The notes under the pieces are model-generated. The model did not search any database and was not told the origin of the DNA. It worked only from the letters and a program-made list of their open reading frames with translations. The translations under genes were made by a program, and so were the position numbers. Shown here in pieces: positions 1 through 9,707 of a stretch of DNA of 64,000 nucleotides (its first letter is position 1; every line of letters begins with the position of its first letter). Source of the stretch: Euptelea pleiosperma (lineage: Eukaryota > Streptophyta > Magnoliopsida > Ranunculales > Eupteleaceae); NCBI GenBank assembly GCA_035048495.1, contig CM068549.1, forward strand, positions 9,348,000 through 9,411,999, in the 5' to 3' direction.

Positions 1-2182
1 AATTGGGCAAACGAGGTCGGAATCTCTCGAAACTTCTTCCAGCACTTCAAACATGTTGAAACAGATGTGTTGTAAGTAGACGGAGTCAAATTCCTAGGTC
101 GGTTTAAGAAACTATAGTCATTTGTAGGTTTAGGCATTTAAGAGTTTGAACTAAAATCCATTTTGGGACTTCGACCCCCAAATCGCGTAAACGATGTTGG
201 AATCTCCCGAAACTAATTCCAACACTTCAAACGTATTGAAACGAATGTGTTGGAAGACACGAGATCAAATTTTGAGGTCAGGTTCGCAAACTATAGTCAT
301 TTGTAAGTTTAGGCATATAAGAGTTAGAACTGAACTCTATTTTCGGACTTCGATGCCTAAATTGGGTCAACGAGGTCGGAATCTCCCGAAACTTCTTCTA
401 ACACATCAAACGTACTGAAACAAATGTGTTGGAAGAGACGAGGTCAAATTCCTAGGTCGGGTTAGAAAACTATAGTCATTTGTAGGTTTAGGCATTTAAG
501 ACTTAGAACTGAAATCCATTTTGGGACTTCGACGCCCAAATCGTGCAAACGAGGTCGGAATCGCCCAAAACTTCTTCCAACACTTCAAATGTGTTGAAAC
601 AAATGTGTAGGAAGAGACGGGGTTAAATTCCGACGTTCGGTTGGGAGATTGTAGTCATTTGTAGGTTTAAGAATTTAAGTGTTAGAACTAAAATCCATTT
701 CGGGATTTCGACGCCCAAATTAGGCAAACGAGGTTGGAATCTTCCGAAACTTCTTCCAACACTTCAAACGTGTTGAAAAGTGTTGGAAGAGACATGGTCA
801 AATTCCGATGTCAGTTTGGAAACTATAGTCATTTGTAGGTTTAGGCATTGAAGAGTTAGAAGTGAAATCCATATTGGGACTTCGATGATCAAATCGGGCG
901 AACGAGGTCGGAATCTCTCAAAACTTCTTCCAACACTTCAAACGTATTGAAAGAAATGTGTTAGAAGAGACGGGGTCAAATTCCTAGGTCGGGTTAGAAA
1001 ACTATAGTCATTTGTAGGTTTAGGCATTTAAGAGTTAGAACTGAAATCCATTTCAGGACTTCGACGCCCGAATCGGGCAAACGAGGTCAGAATCTCCCGA
1101 AACTTCTTCCAACACTTCAAACGTATTGAAACAAATGTGTTGGAAGAGACGGGGCCAAATTCCGAGGTCGGGTTACAAAACTATTGGCATTTGTAAGTTT
1201 AGGCATTTCAGAGTTCGAACTGAAACCCATTTGGGGATTTCGACGCCTAAATTACGCAAACGAGGTCAGAATCTCCCAAAACTTCTTCCAACACTTCAAA
1301 CGTATTGAAATAAATGTTTTGGAAGAGACGGGGTCAAATTCCGAGGTCGTATTAGAAAATTATAGTCATTTGTAGGGTTAGGCATTTAAGACTTAGAACT
1401 GAAATCCATTTTGGGACTTCGACGCCCAAATCGGGAAAACGAGGTCAGAATCTCCCGAAACTTCTTCAAACACTTTGAATGTGTTGAGACAAATGTGTTG
1501 AGACAAATGTGTTGGAAGAGACGAGGTCAAATTCCGACGTTCGGTTAGGAGATTGTAGTCATTTGTAGGTTTAGACATTTAAGAGTTAGAACTGAAATCC
1601 ATTTCGGAACATCGACGCCCAAATTGGGTAAACGAGTTCGGAATCTCCCGAAACTTCTTCCAACACTTTAAACGTATTGAAACAAATGTGTTGGAAGAGA
1701 CATTGTCAAATTCCGAGGTTGGGTTAGAAAATTTTAGTCATTTGTAGGTTTAGGCATTTAAGACTTAGAACAAAAATCCATTTCGGGACTTCGATGCCCA
1801 AATTGTGCAAACGAGGTCTGAATCTCCCGAAACTATTTCCAACACTTCAAACGTATTGAAAGAAATGTGTTGGAAGAGACAGGGTCAAATTCTGATGTCG
1901 GGTTAGAAAATTATAGTCATTTGTAAGTTTAGGCATTTAAGAGTTAGAACTGAACTTCATTTCGGGACTTCAACGCCTAAATTGGGAAAACGAGGTCAGA
2001 ATCTCCCGAAACTTCTTCCAACACTTCAAACATATTGAAACAATGTGTTGGAAGAGATGGGGCCAAATTCCTAGGTCGGGTTAGAAAACTATAGTTATTT
2101 GTTGGTTTAGGCATTTACGACTTAGAACTGAAATCCATTTCAGGACTTCGACGCCCAAATCAGGCAAACGAGGTAGAAATCT
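1..2182. repeat. 179-bp satellite array, block 1
   Basis: Tandem head-to-tail repeat of about 12 monomers. The motif TGGAAGAGAC or a near match recurs at 251, 430 and 609 and again at 1141 and 1320, giving a 179-bp period. Each monomer carries the landmarks CTTCCAACAC, TCAAACGTATTGAAAC, GTCATTTGTAGGTTTAGGCA and GACTTCGACGCCCAAAT. Monomers differ by roughly 5-15% by eye. Some belong to a variant type with GACGTTCGGTTGGGAGATT in place of GAGGTCGGGTTAGAAAACT (near 633 and 1535). The block ends where an Athila copy is inserted, at the target aatct (2178-2182). Monomer length, tandem order and Athila insertions resemble plant centromeric satellites, but centromere function is inference. Short open frames here come from the repeat and are not genes. 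Confidence 0.95.
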
Positions 2183-3646
2183 TGAAAGTAGGGTTTTTCC
2201 GCGTCGTTGGTTACGGAAACCCTAGAATCAATAAGATTTGTAATTTGATCCGAGCCTCAAAATTCCTACAAAATTATAAGCTTTGTATAGGGATTCGTGT
2301 CGGATGTCTATCCGCACTCGGGTTTAGTTTGCGCAACTTAACACATAAAATGATGGATTTTCTTCTCAGAAATTGATAGAAATAATGACAGAAGAAGAGT
2401 GATGAGGTTGGATTCAAAACATGATGTTTGATTTTGAAGATTGAATATTAATCACTGGGATTGCTAAACAAATAAGTTTAAAATTACTATTCATGATAAT
2501 GAACTCACAAAAATGAACTTGAATGGAAACTACTTTTATTAAATCATCAAAAGCTGTTTACACTGATAATAAAAGAAAATAAACACAAATAAACTATCCT
2601 AGAGGTAAAACAAGAGGATGCTAGAAAGAGAAGGAGAGAGCTAGAGAGAGAAAGTGAGAAAAGGCCTAGAGAGATGAAGAGAGTAAGAAGATCTAGAGAG
2701 AGAAAATTAGATCCTCACCTTTGAACACTTACCGGAGATAGTGTGAGTGATTGCAGCCCTCGAAGGAAACTAGCATGACGTGGCGGTCCAAGTGACTGGT
2801 CGGCCAAGTGGAGTTGGTGGCTCGATGACAACCTCAAGGAGGAGGATAGTCCCCTCCTTCTTTGTGAAGAACATGGTGGTGCGTGGTGGTGATAGATGGT
2901 GGTGGCAGCAGGCTGCAATGGTGGAGGGGGATCCAACCGTTATGGATGACCCACCCCCTGCCCTTCTCTTCTTTTCCTTTCTTTTCTTTTTTGTTTTCTT
3001 CTTTTTTTTTTCTTTTGTTCCTCCTCTTCTAGTAAGAGCAAGAGAGAGTTTTTGAGAGACAGTAAGATGAGGACGGGCAGCAGATTTTTTTGAGAAGTTG
3101 CATGCGGTTTTTCAGATTTTAGAGAGGAGCAAGCTGGGTTGTGAAGAAGACGGCTTGTCTTTCTTCCAAGATGAGATAAGCGGCTAGGTTTCCAATGAGG
3201 ATGGAATGGCGAAGGAGATCAGTTAGAATCAAAGGCATCACAGCCTGCTGCCCTTGTTAACGGTGATGGAGGAGGACCAACAGGTGGGGGTGCTGGTTGC
3301 TGTCACAGCAAGGTGGAGACGGACTGGAGCGTTAGCTGGTTGTGTGGGGTCGTGATGGACAGGGCAGCAACGATTTGGTGCAGCAGCACCTTGAAGTAGA
3401 GGACGTTGGTAGCAGCTGGAGGAGAAAGGGGTGGTAACTGTGGAATGGTGACTGCGTGTTTGCCGGCCGGAGTTGCAGGTGGGAGGGCAGCAATGACGTG
3501 GAGAATGGTGAAGGATTTTCAGGCGGTGCAGCAGCACCGTGGAGAGGAAGAGAAAATGGCGACGAGAGTGGTCTTCGTGGTGGTTGCTAGCGAGAGGGGG
3601 AAGAGGTAGGTGATCAGCAACAGGTGGCCGGAGTTAATGGAGGTTG

Positions 3647-3671
3647 CCGGAGTTGCAACCTGCAACTCCGG
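3647..3671. repeat. 25-bp perfect dyad in Athila LTR
   Basis: The arms CCGGAGTTGCA and TGCAACTCCGG surround a 3-nt centre. Half-copies lie nearby at 3467-3479 and about 3629. The same dyad recurs in every Athila LTR of the window. Confidence 0.9.
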
Positions 3672-4299
3672 TGATCTTGAAAAAAAATTTTTTTTTTTTT
3701 TTTTTTTTCTTTCTTTTCTTTTCTTCAAGGGAAAACGGTTTTGGGCGGAGTGGTGCTGTAATGGCAATCCGTTCTTGCTGGTTCACCCAGCAAGAACAAT
3801 GGTGGATGGATAGGGTGTATGCAAGGAAGATGGGAGAGGAAGGATGGGGTAATCTAAAAACATGGAGAGAGAGAATGGGAGAGAGACGGTGGCTGGGTGC
3901 TTGAAGGGGGCAGCGTTTGGATCAATGGAGGACAGTTTGGTGCTCAATGGAGAGAGCGGTCTGGTTGCTTTGAAGAGAAGTTTTTATCAAAACGTGGGGG
4001 CCGCTACTTGGGTTTGAAGTCCTCTTTATATAGGAACCGAAACCGACAGCTTCTAATTCCTTGATATTCCCCTCTTTCCTTTGGTAGAAGTCGTGGGTTC
4101 CTAGATTAGTAACCCCCGATTTCTAAAAAATTCTTCTCCATAGAATATTTTTTCTACAAAAACCCTTGTATAGAACCGCGGGTTCCTAACTTAGAAACCC
4201 GCGGTTTCTCAAATGTAAATACCTCCATTTTTTTTGGAAAAGATTGAGAAGAAAATTCCTTTTTGATAAATGCTTGATTCTAAAAAAATCTTTTCAAAA

Positions 4300-4306
<7 letters not shown>

Positions 4307-4347
<41 letters not shown>
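4307..4347. repeat. poly-T tract (poly-A in element sense)
   Basis: An uninterrupted run of about 41 T. Comparable A/T tracts sit upstream of the TATA-like region in the other Athila LTRs, here on the opposite strand. Confidence 0.9.
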
Positions 4348-4693
4348 CTTTAGCAACCATTTCCTATCCATGCTAGGCATGTGGGTCCCACCGAATGGTT
4401 GGGCCGTGGGTAATGGGCCCGCACTTCATCTTGGCTTAGGCCCATAGGATTGAACATGAAGTGATGAGGGCCATTGGATTTATGAGATGGTGAGATGGAT
4501 GATTGGGGGACTGACTAAGCGATCATATGGTAGAGATGGAAGTTGATGATCGGGTGATGGAAATTGGCCAAAGTAGGCCGTAGAATTAAGTGACTGAGGA
4601 GGGAGAGAGGATCGGATGATCCAGATTTGAAAGTAGAGGAAAACTAGAGGTTCAAAGGGAGGAGAGAGAAAAATATTACAAAATAAAGAGAAA

Positions 4694-4770
4694 ATGCTAG
4701 GAGAGGGTCTTGAACCCTGATCTCTAACTTAGTCTTCTGCATGCTTCACCAACTGAGCAAGCTTTCGTCT
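4694..4770 (-). other. tRNA-like segment with Pol III A-box and B-box matches
   Basis: On the minus strand the segment reads TTGCTCAGTTGG (plus 4749-4760), close to the tRNA D-arm/A box. It is followed 32 nt later by GGTTCAAGACC (plus 4706-4716), which fits the T-arm/B box with flanking AGGG/CCCT stem arms. No convincing acceptor stem was found, so this is not annotated as a tRNA gene. Other Athila LTRs here keep a related segment (for example around 21100-21160 and 48510-48560) with a weaker B box and no A box. It may be a tRNA-derived or SINE-like stretch in U3, or the ancestral sequence may simply be better kept here. Confidence 0.4.
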
Positions 4771-5426
4771 TGTGTTAGTTGATTAGCTTTAATCTCCTTA
4801 GTCTCTTCCTAGGTGCTTTGGCTCTCCTTCTCTTATGATCTTCTCTCAATTCTTTCGATCTCTCTGGTTCTTATTTTTTCTTTGGCATACATCTTCTTGT
4901 CCAATTCCACTGGCTCTCTATACTTTGATTAAAGGAACTGTGGGCCTGCATTCCACCAAAGTTGTCTGATTAGTGCTCCTTGTATTGGTTTATAAGCTTT
5001 AATCTCCTTAGTCTCTTCTTTGAGGGCTTGTCTCTCCTTCTCTCTTGGTCATCCCTTGATTCTTTCTATTCTCAGGCTCTTCCCGTCTTCGGCCCATATC
5101 TTCTCATCCTCAGCTTGTTGGCTCTTGAGCTTTGATCCTAGGTTCTGGAAGTTGATTGTGGGCCCGCATTCTCGAGAATTGTCCCATCGGGGTTTCCTGC
5201 GACAGAAGAAGCGCGTAATGAGACTTTATCAGAATGACTCAATGTCTAGACTTCCAAAAATGTGTTTAATGCATGCAAATATACCATTTCGTCCAGAAAA
5301 GTGTGTTCTATGCAATAGAAGAGACTCTTACGTAGAAAAGTAGATAAATAGCGTATTTTAACGTAGGAGAGTGTGAAAACGCTTAGAAGATAACAGTAGA
5401 AAATACGTACTTTTAAGCGAATATCA

Positions 5427-5490
5427 CAACCCCCAACCAGCATATTGCCCATCCTTGGCAATTAAAATACGTACTTTTAAGCGAATATCA
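5427..5490 (-). other. deletion scar: 5' LTR stub joined to PPT-side interior
   Basis: In element sense the outer end is about 27 bp of LTR start (plus ~5464-5490), then the interior tail CCAAGGATGGGCAATATGCT ending GGTTGGGGGTTG (plus 5427-~5463), then the complete LTR. All of the remaining 5' LTR and the coding interior is gone. Only one or two bases of homology are possible at the junction. Confidence 0.85.
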
Positions 5491-8400
5491 AATCTCGCGA
5501 AACTTCTTCCAAAAGTTCAAACGTATTGAAACAAATGTGTTGAAGAGACGGGGTCAAATTCCAAGGTCGGGTTAGAAAATTCTAGTATTTTGTAGGTTTT
5601 GGCAATTAAGACTTAGAACTAAAATCCATTTCGAGACTTCGATGCCTGAATCGGGCAAACGGGGTCAGAATCTCCCAGAACTTCTTCCAACACTTCAAAT
5701 GTGTTGAAACAAATGTGTTAGAAAAGACGGGGTCAAATTTCGTCGTTCGTTTGGGAAATTGTAGTCACTTATATGTGTTGGCATTTAAGAATTAGAACTG
5801 ATATCCATTTTGGGACTTCGACACCTGAATCGGGCAAACGAGGTCAGAATCTCCCGAAACTTCTTCCAACATTTCAAATGTGTTGAAACAAATGTCTTGG
5901 AAGAGACGAGGTGAAATTCTGACGATCGGTTGGGAGCTTGTAGTTAATTGTAGGTTTAAGCATTTAAGAGTTAGAACTGAAATCCATTTCGGAACTTCGA
6001 CGCCCAAATATGGCAAACGAGGTCGAAATCTTCCGAAACTTCTTCCAACACTTAAAATGTGTTGAAACAAATGTGTTGGAAGAGACGGGGTGAAATTTCT
6101 AGGTCGGGTTAGAAAACTATAGTCATTTCTAGGTTTAGGCATTTAAGACTTAGAACAAAAATCCATTTCGGGACTTCGACGCCCAAATCTGGCAAACGTG
6201 GTCGGAATGTCCCGAAACTTCTCCAAACACTTCAAACGTATTGAAACAAATGTGTCGGAAGAGACGGTGTCAAATTCCGAGGTCGGGTTACAAAACTATA
6301 GTCATTTGTAAGTTTAGGCATTTAAGTGTTAGAACTAAAATCTATTTCTGGAATTAGATGCCTAAATTGCGCAAAACGAGGTCAGAATCTCCCGAAACTT
6401 CTTCCAACACTTCAAACGTATTGAAACAAATGTGTTGGAAGAGACGGGGTCAAATTCCTAGGTCGGGTTAGAAAACTATTGTCATTTGTAGGTTTAGGCA
6501 TTTAAGACTTAGAACTGAAATCCATTTCGGGACTTCGACGGCCAAATCGTGCAAAGGAGTTCAGAATCTCCCGAAACTTCTTCCAACAGTTCAAACGTAT
6601 TGAGCCAAATGTGTTGGAAGAGACATGGTCAAATTCTGAGGTCGGGTTCGTAAATTATAGTCATTTGTAAGTTTAGGCATTTAAGAGTTAGAACTGAACT
6701 CCATTTCGGGACTTCGATGCCTAAATTGGGCAAACGAGGTCAGAATCTCTCGAAACTTCTTCCAACACTTCAAACGTATTGAAACAAATGTGTTGGAAGA
6801 GACGGGGTCAAATTCTGAGGTCGGGCTAGAAAATTATAGTCATTTGTAGGTTTAGGCATTTAAGACTTAGATCTGAAATCCATGTCGGGACTTCGACACC
6901 AAATCGGGCAAACGAGGTCGGAGTCTCCCGAACCTTCTTCCAACACATCAAATGTTTTGAAACAAATGTGTTGGAAGAGACGGGGTCAAATTCCTAGGTC
7001 GGGTTAGAAAATTATTGTCATTTGTAGGTTTAGGCATTTAAGACTTAAAACTGAAATCCATTTCAGGACTTCGATGCCCGAATCATGCAAAGGAGGTCAA
7101 AATCTCCCAAAACTTCTTCCAACACTTCAAACGTATTGAAACAAATGTGTTGGAAGAGACGGGGTCAAATTCTGAGGTCGGGTTAGAAAATTATAGTCAT
7201 TTGTAAGTTTAGGCATTTAAGAGTTAGAACTGAACTCCATTCCGGGACTTCGACGCCTAAATTGGGCAAACGAGGTCAGACTCTTTAGAAACTTCTTCCA
7301 AACACTTCAAACGTATTGAAACAAATGTGTTGCAAGAGACGGGGTCAAATTCCTAGGTCGGGTTAGAATACTATAGTCATTTATAGGTTTAGGCATTTAA
7401 GACTAAGAATTGAAATCCATTTCGGGACTTCGACGCCCGAATCGGGCAAATGAGGTCGGAATCTCCCGAAACTTCTTTCAACACTTCAAACATATTGAAA
7501 CAAATGTGTCGGAAGAGACATGGTCAAATTCCGAGGTCGGGTTTGAAAATTATAGTCATTTGTAAGTTTAGGCATTTAAGAGTTAGAACTGAAATCCATT
7601 TCGGGACTTCAACGCCCAAATTGGGCAAACGAGGTCGGAATCTCCAGAAACTTCTTCCAACACTTCAAACGTATTGAAACAAATGTGTTGGAAGAGACGG
7701 GGTCAAATTCCTAGGTTGGGTTAGAAAACTATAGTCATTTGTAGGTTTAGGCATTTGAGACTTAGAACTGAAATCCATTTCGGGACTTCGACGCCCAAAT
7801 CGCGCAAACGAGATCGGAATCGCCCGAAACTTCTTCCAACACTTCAAATGTGTTGAAAAAAATCTGTAGGAAGAGACGGGGTTAAATTCTTACGTTCGGT
7901 TGGGAGATTGTAGTCATTTGTAGGTTTAAGAATTTAAGAGTTAGAACTAAAATCCATTCCGGGATTTCGACGCCCAAATTAGGCAAACAAGGTCGGAATC
8001 TCCCGAAACTTCTTCCAACACTTCAAACGTGTTGAAACAAATATGTTAGAAAAGACGGGGTCAAATTCCGACGTTCGTTTGGAAGATTGTAGTCATTTAT
8101 ATGTGTTGGCATTTAAGAGTTACAACAAAAATCCATTTCGGGACTTTAACGCCTAAATTGGGCAAACGAGGTCAGAATCTCCCGAAACTTCTTCCAACAC
8201 TTCAAACGTATTGAAACAAATGTGTTGGAAGAGACGGGGTCAAATTCCGAGGTCGGGTTTGAAAATTATAGTCATTTGTAGGTTTAGGTATTTAAGAGTT
8301 AGAACTGAAATCCATTTCAGGACTTCGACATCCAAATTGGGCAAACGAGGTCGGAATCTCCCGAAACTTCTTCCAACACTTCAAACGTATTGAAACAAAT

Positions 8401-8806
8401 GTGTTAGAAGAGACGGGGTCAAATTCCTAGGTCGGGTTAGAAAACTATAGTCATTTGTAGGTTTAGGCATTTAAGAGTTAGAACTGAAATCCATTTCGGG
8501 ACTTCGACGCCCGAATCGGGCAAACGAGGTCGGAATCTCCCGAAACTTTTTCCAACACTTCAAACGTATTGAAACAAATGTGTTGGAACAGACAGGGTCA
8601 AATTTTGAGGTCGGGTTAGAAAATTATAGTCATTTGTAGGTTTTGGCAATTAAGACTTAGAACTGAAATCCATTTCGAAACTTCGACGCCCGAATCGGGC
8701 AAACGAGGTCGGAATCTCCCGAAACTTCTTCCAGCACTTCAAACGTGTTGAAACAAATGTGTTAGAAAATACGGGGTCAAATTCCGACGTTCGTTTGGGA
8801 GATTTT
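5491..8806. repeat. 179-bp satellite array, block 2
   Basis: About 18 monomers continue the array of block 1 after the Athila insertion. Between about 6420 and 7860, monomers alternate between a CCTAGGTCGGG/AGGTTTAGGC/GACTTAGAACTG type and a GAGGTCGGG/AAGTTTAGGC/GAGTTAGAACTG type, giving a dimeric order of about 358 bp. Variants with TTATATGTGTTGGCATTTAA occur near 5770 and 8100. The block is matched, with a few monomers gained or lost, by 39261-42330. It ends at the copia insertion. Confidence 0.95.
8191..8231. repeat. nested dyad symmetry in a satellite monomer (example)
   Basis: CTTCCAACAC (8191-8200) and GTGTTGGAAG (8222-8231) are perfect inverted arms. A second pair, TTCAA and TTGAA, lies inside them around ACGTA. 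The arrangement recurs in most monomers across all blocks, some with one arm changed (for example GTAGGAAG near 607). It could form a hairpin or cruciform. Confidence 0.85.
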
Positions 8807-8993
8807 TGTTGTCAGTATGAGGGAGAATATAATATAAGATATATGGTGGGTGGAGATATTAATGTGGGTGTAATTGTTTTGACCTAGTAATATAAATAAT
8901 ACTGTGGGACGTTGGTAGATTTAACTCTCCAACGCTTTCCCTTCTTCTTTTTCTCTCTTCTTCTCCTCTCTTCTTGAAACCCTAAAATTCTAC
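8807..8993 (+). repeat. copia 5' LTR
   Basis: Starts TGTTGTCAG and matches 31307-31493 over 187 bp with five transitions. The exact 3' end is uncertain because both copies end ...AAATTCTAC rather than the usual CA. The CT-rich second half may be transcribed leader. Confidence 0.9.
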
Positions 8994-8994
8994 T

Positions 8995-9006
8995 TGGTAT
9001 CAGAGC
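8995..9006 (+). other. primer-binding site, initiator tRNA-Met
   Basis: TGGTATCAGAGC, complementary to the 3' end of plant initiator tRNA-Met, lies one base after the LTR. Confidence 0.93.
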
Positions 9007-9707
9007 ATAGCGAATCGAATCCGCACAAAAACTTTAGCGGTGAATCTCCTCACGCCTCAGACCTTCAAGGGGTGATCAACATTGCTGATGTCATCGTTGA
9101 CGTCATGGAGTTGTACGGCTAACGTCATCAGCTGTATGGACAGGGTGCTCAAGATCTCCAAAACCTTCACCCTCCAGTAGATGACATTTTTCTAGGAATT
9201 TTGGTGATTTTTTGGGAATTTTTTGGACATTTTTTGAGCATGTTATGGCTGATATTCGAAAATATTGAAAAACAGGCTTGTTTCAGTTCGTGGTGATTTG
9301 CGACCTCTTTCAAAGCTTCTTGGCTTCGATTGCTGCTTCATTTTGGTCCCTCCCATTATTACCTACAGGCCTATGCCATTTATTTCGAGTTTGGTGGAGT
9401 ATTGAGGCTGGGGGATCGATTTCTCCCCCCTATTATTACCGCCGGCGACTTTTTTGCCCTTATTGGGCATCACGAACACCCTCAATCCCTGTTGGTTGGC
9501 TCCCCTATGCCTTTAATCCTTTCTTGGATGCTTTGTTGGAACTTTGGGATGATCCCATCACTTTGTGATCTCTTGGTTAGCGTGGCTTGAGTCGTTTGAC
9601 TCGTTTCGATCTCCGTTGTGCCTCCGGTTTGTCTCAGATCGTGGTAGCTGTTTATTGGGTGGTCTTTTTCTATTATTTGCTTGTTATTTGTTGTTTGTGA
9701 CGCAGCT
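9007..9707 (+). other. copia leader, no gene seen
   Basis: About 700 bp of T-rich sequence between the primer site and the gag ATG. A TGACGTCA box occurs at 9098-9105. Open frames here overlap each other in different phases and resemble no known family. Confidence 0.6.

Larger units (their letters stand above)
2183..5490 (-). mobile_element. Athila-type retrotransposon reduced to one LTR plus a scar
   Basis: Read on the minus strand this is an Athila LTR (TGATATTCGC... to ...CCTACTTTCA; plus strand 2183-5426, about 3.24 kb). It is preceded in element order by a short scar at 5427-5490. The element is flanked by the direct repeat aatct (2178-2182 and 5491-5495), so its outer ends are the original insertion ends. 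It is not a clean LTR-LTR recombination product, because about 27 bp of a second LTR start and about 37 bp of the interior next to the polypurine tract remain. The LTR carries a CCGGAGTTGCA dyad at 3647-3671, a 41-nt T tract, and a tRNA-like segment near 4700-4770. The stretch 2700-4000 is low complexity with no credible gene. Confidence 0.88.

Noticed and set aside
2183..5426. Clean solo LTR formed by LTR-LTR recombination
   Set aside because: The 64-bp scar at 5427-5490 contains interior sequence and a second LTR start, which LTR-LTR recombination would remove.
8300..8345. CENP-B-box-like match in the satellite (TTCG ... CGGG)
   Set aside because: The spacing between TTCG and CGGG does not fit the 17-bp box, and a CENP-B-dependent box is not established in plants.
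5491..8806. Regularly spaced repeats as a CRISPR array
   Set aside because: The whole 179-bp unit is repeated with no unique spacers, and the context is plant retrotransposons.
9098..9105. TGACGTCA bZIP-type site after the copia primer site
   Set aside because: A single 8-bp match in the leader with no second copy to test conservation. Kept only as a note in the leader entry.
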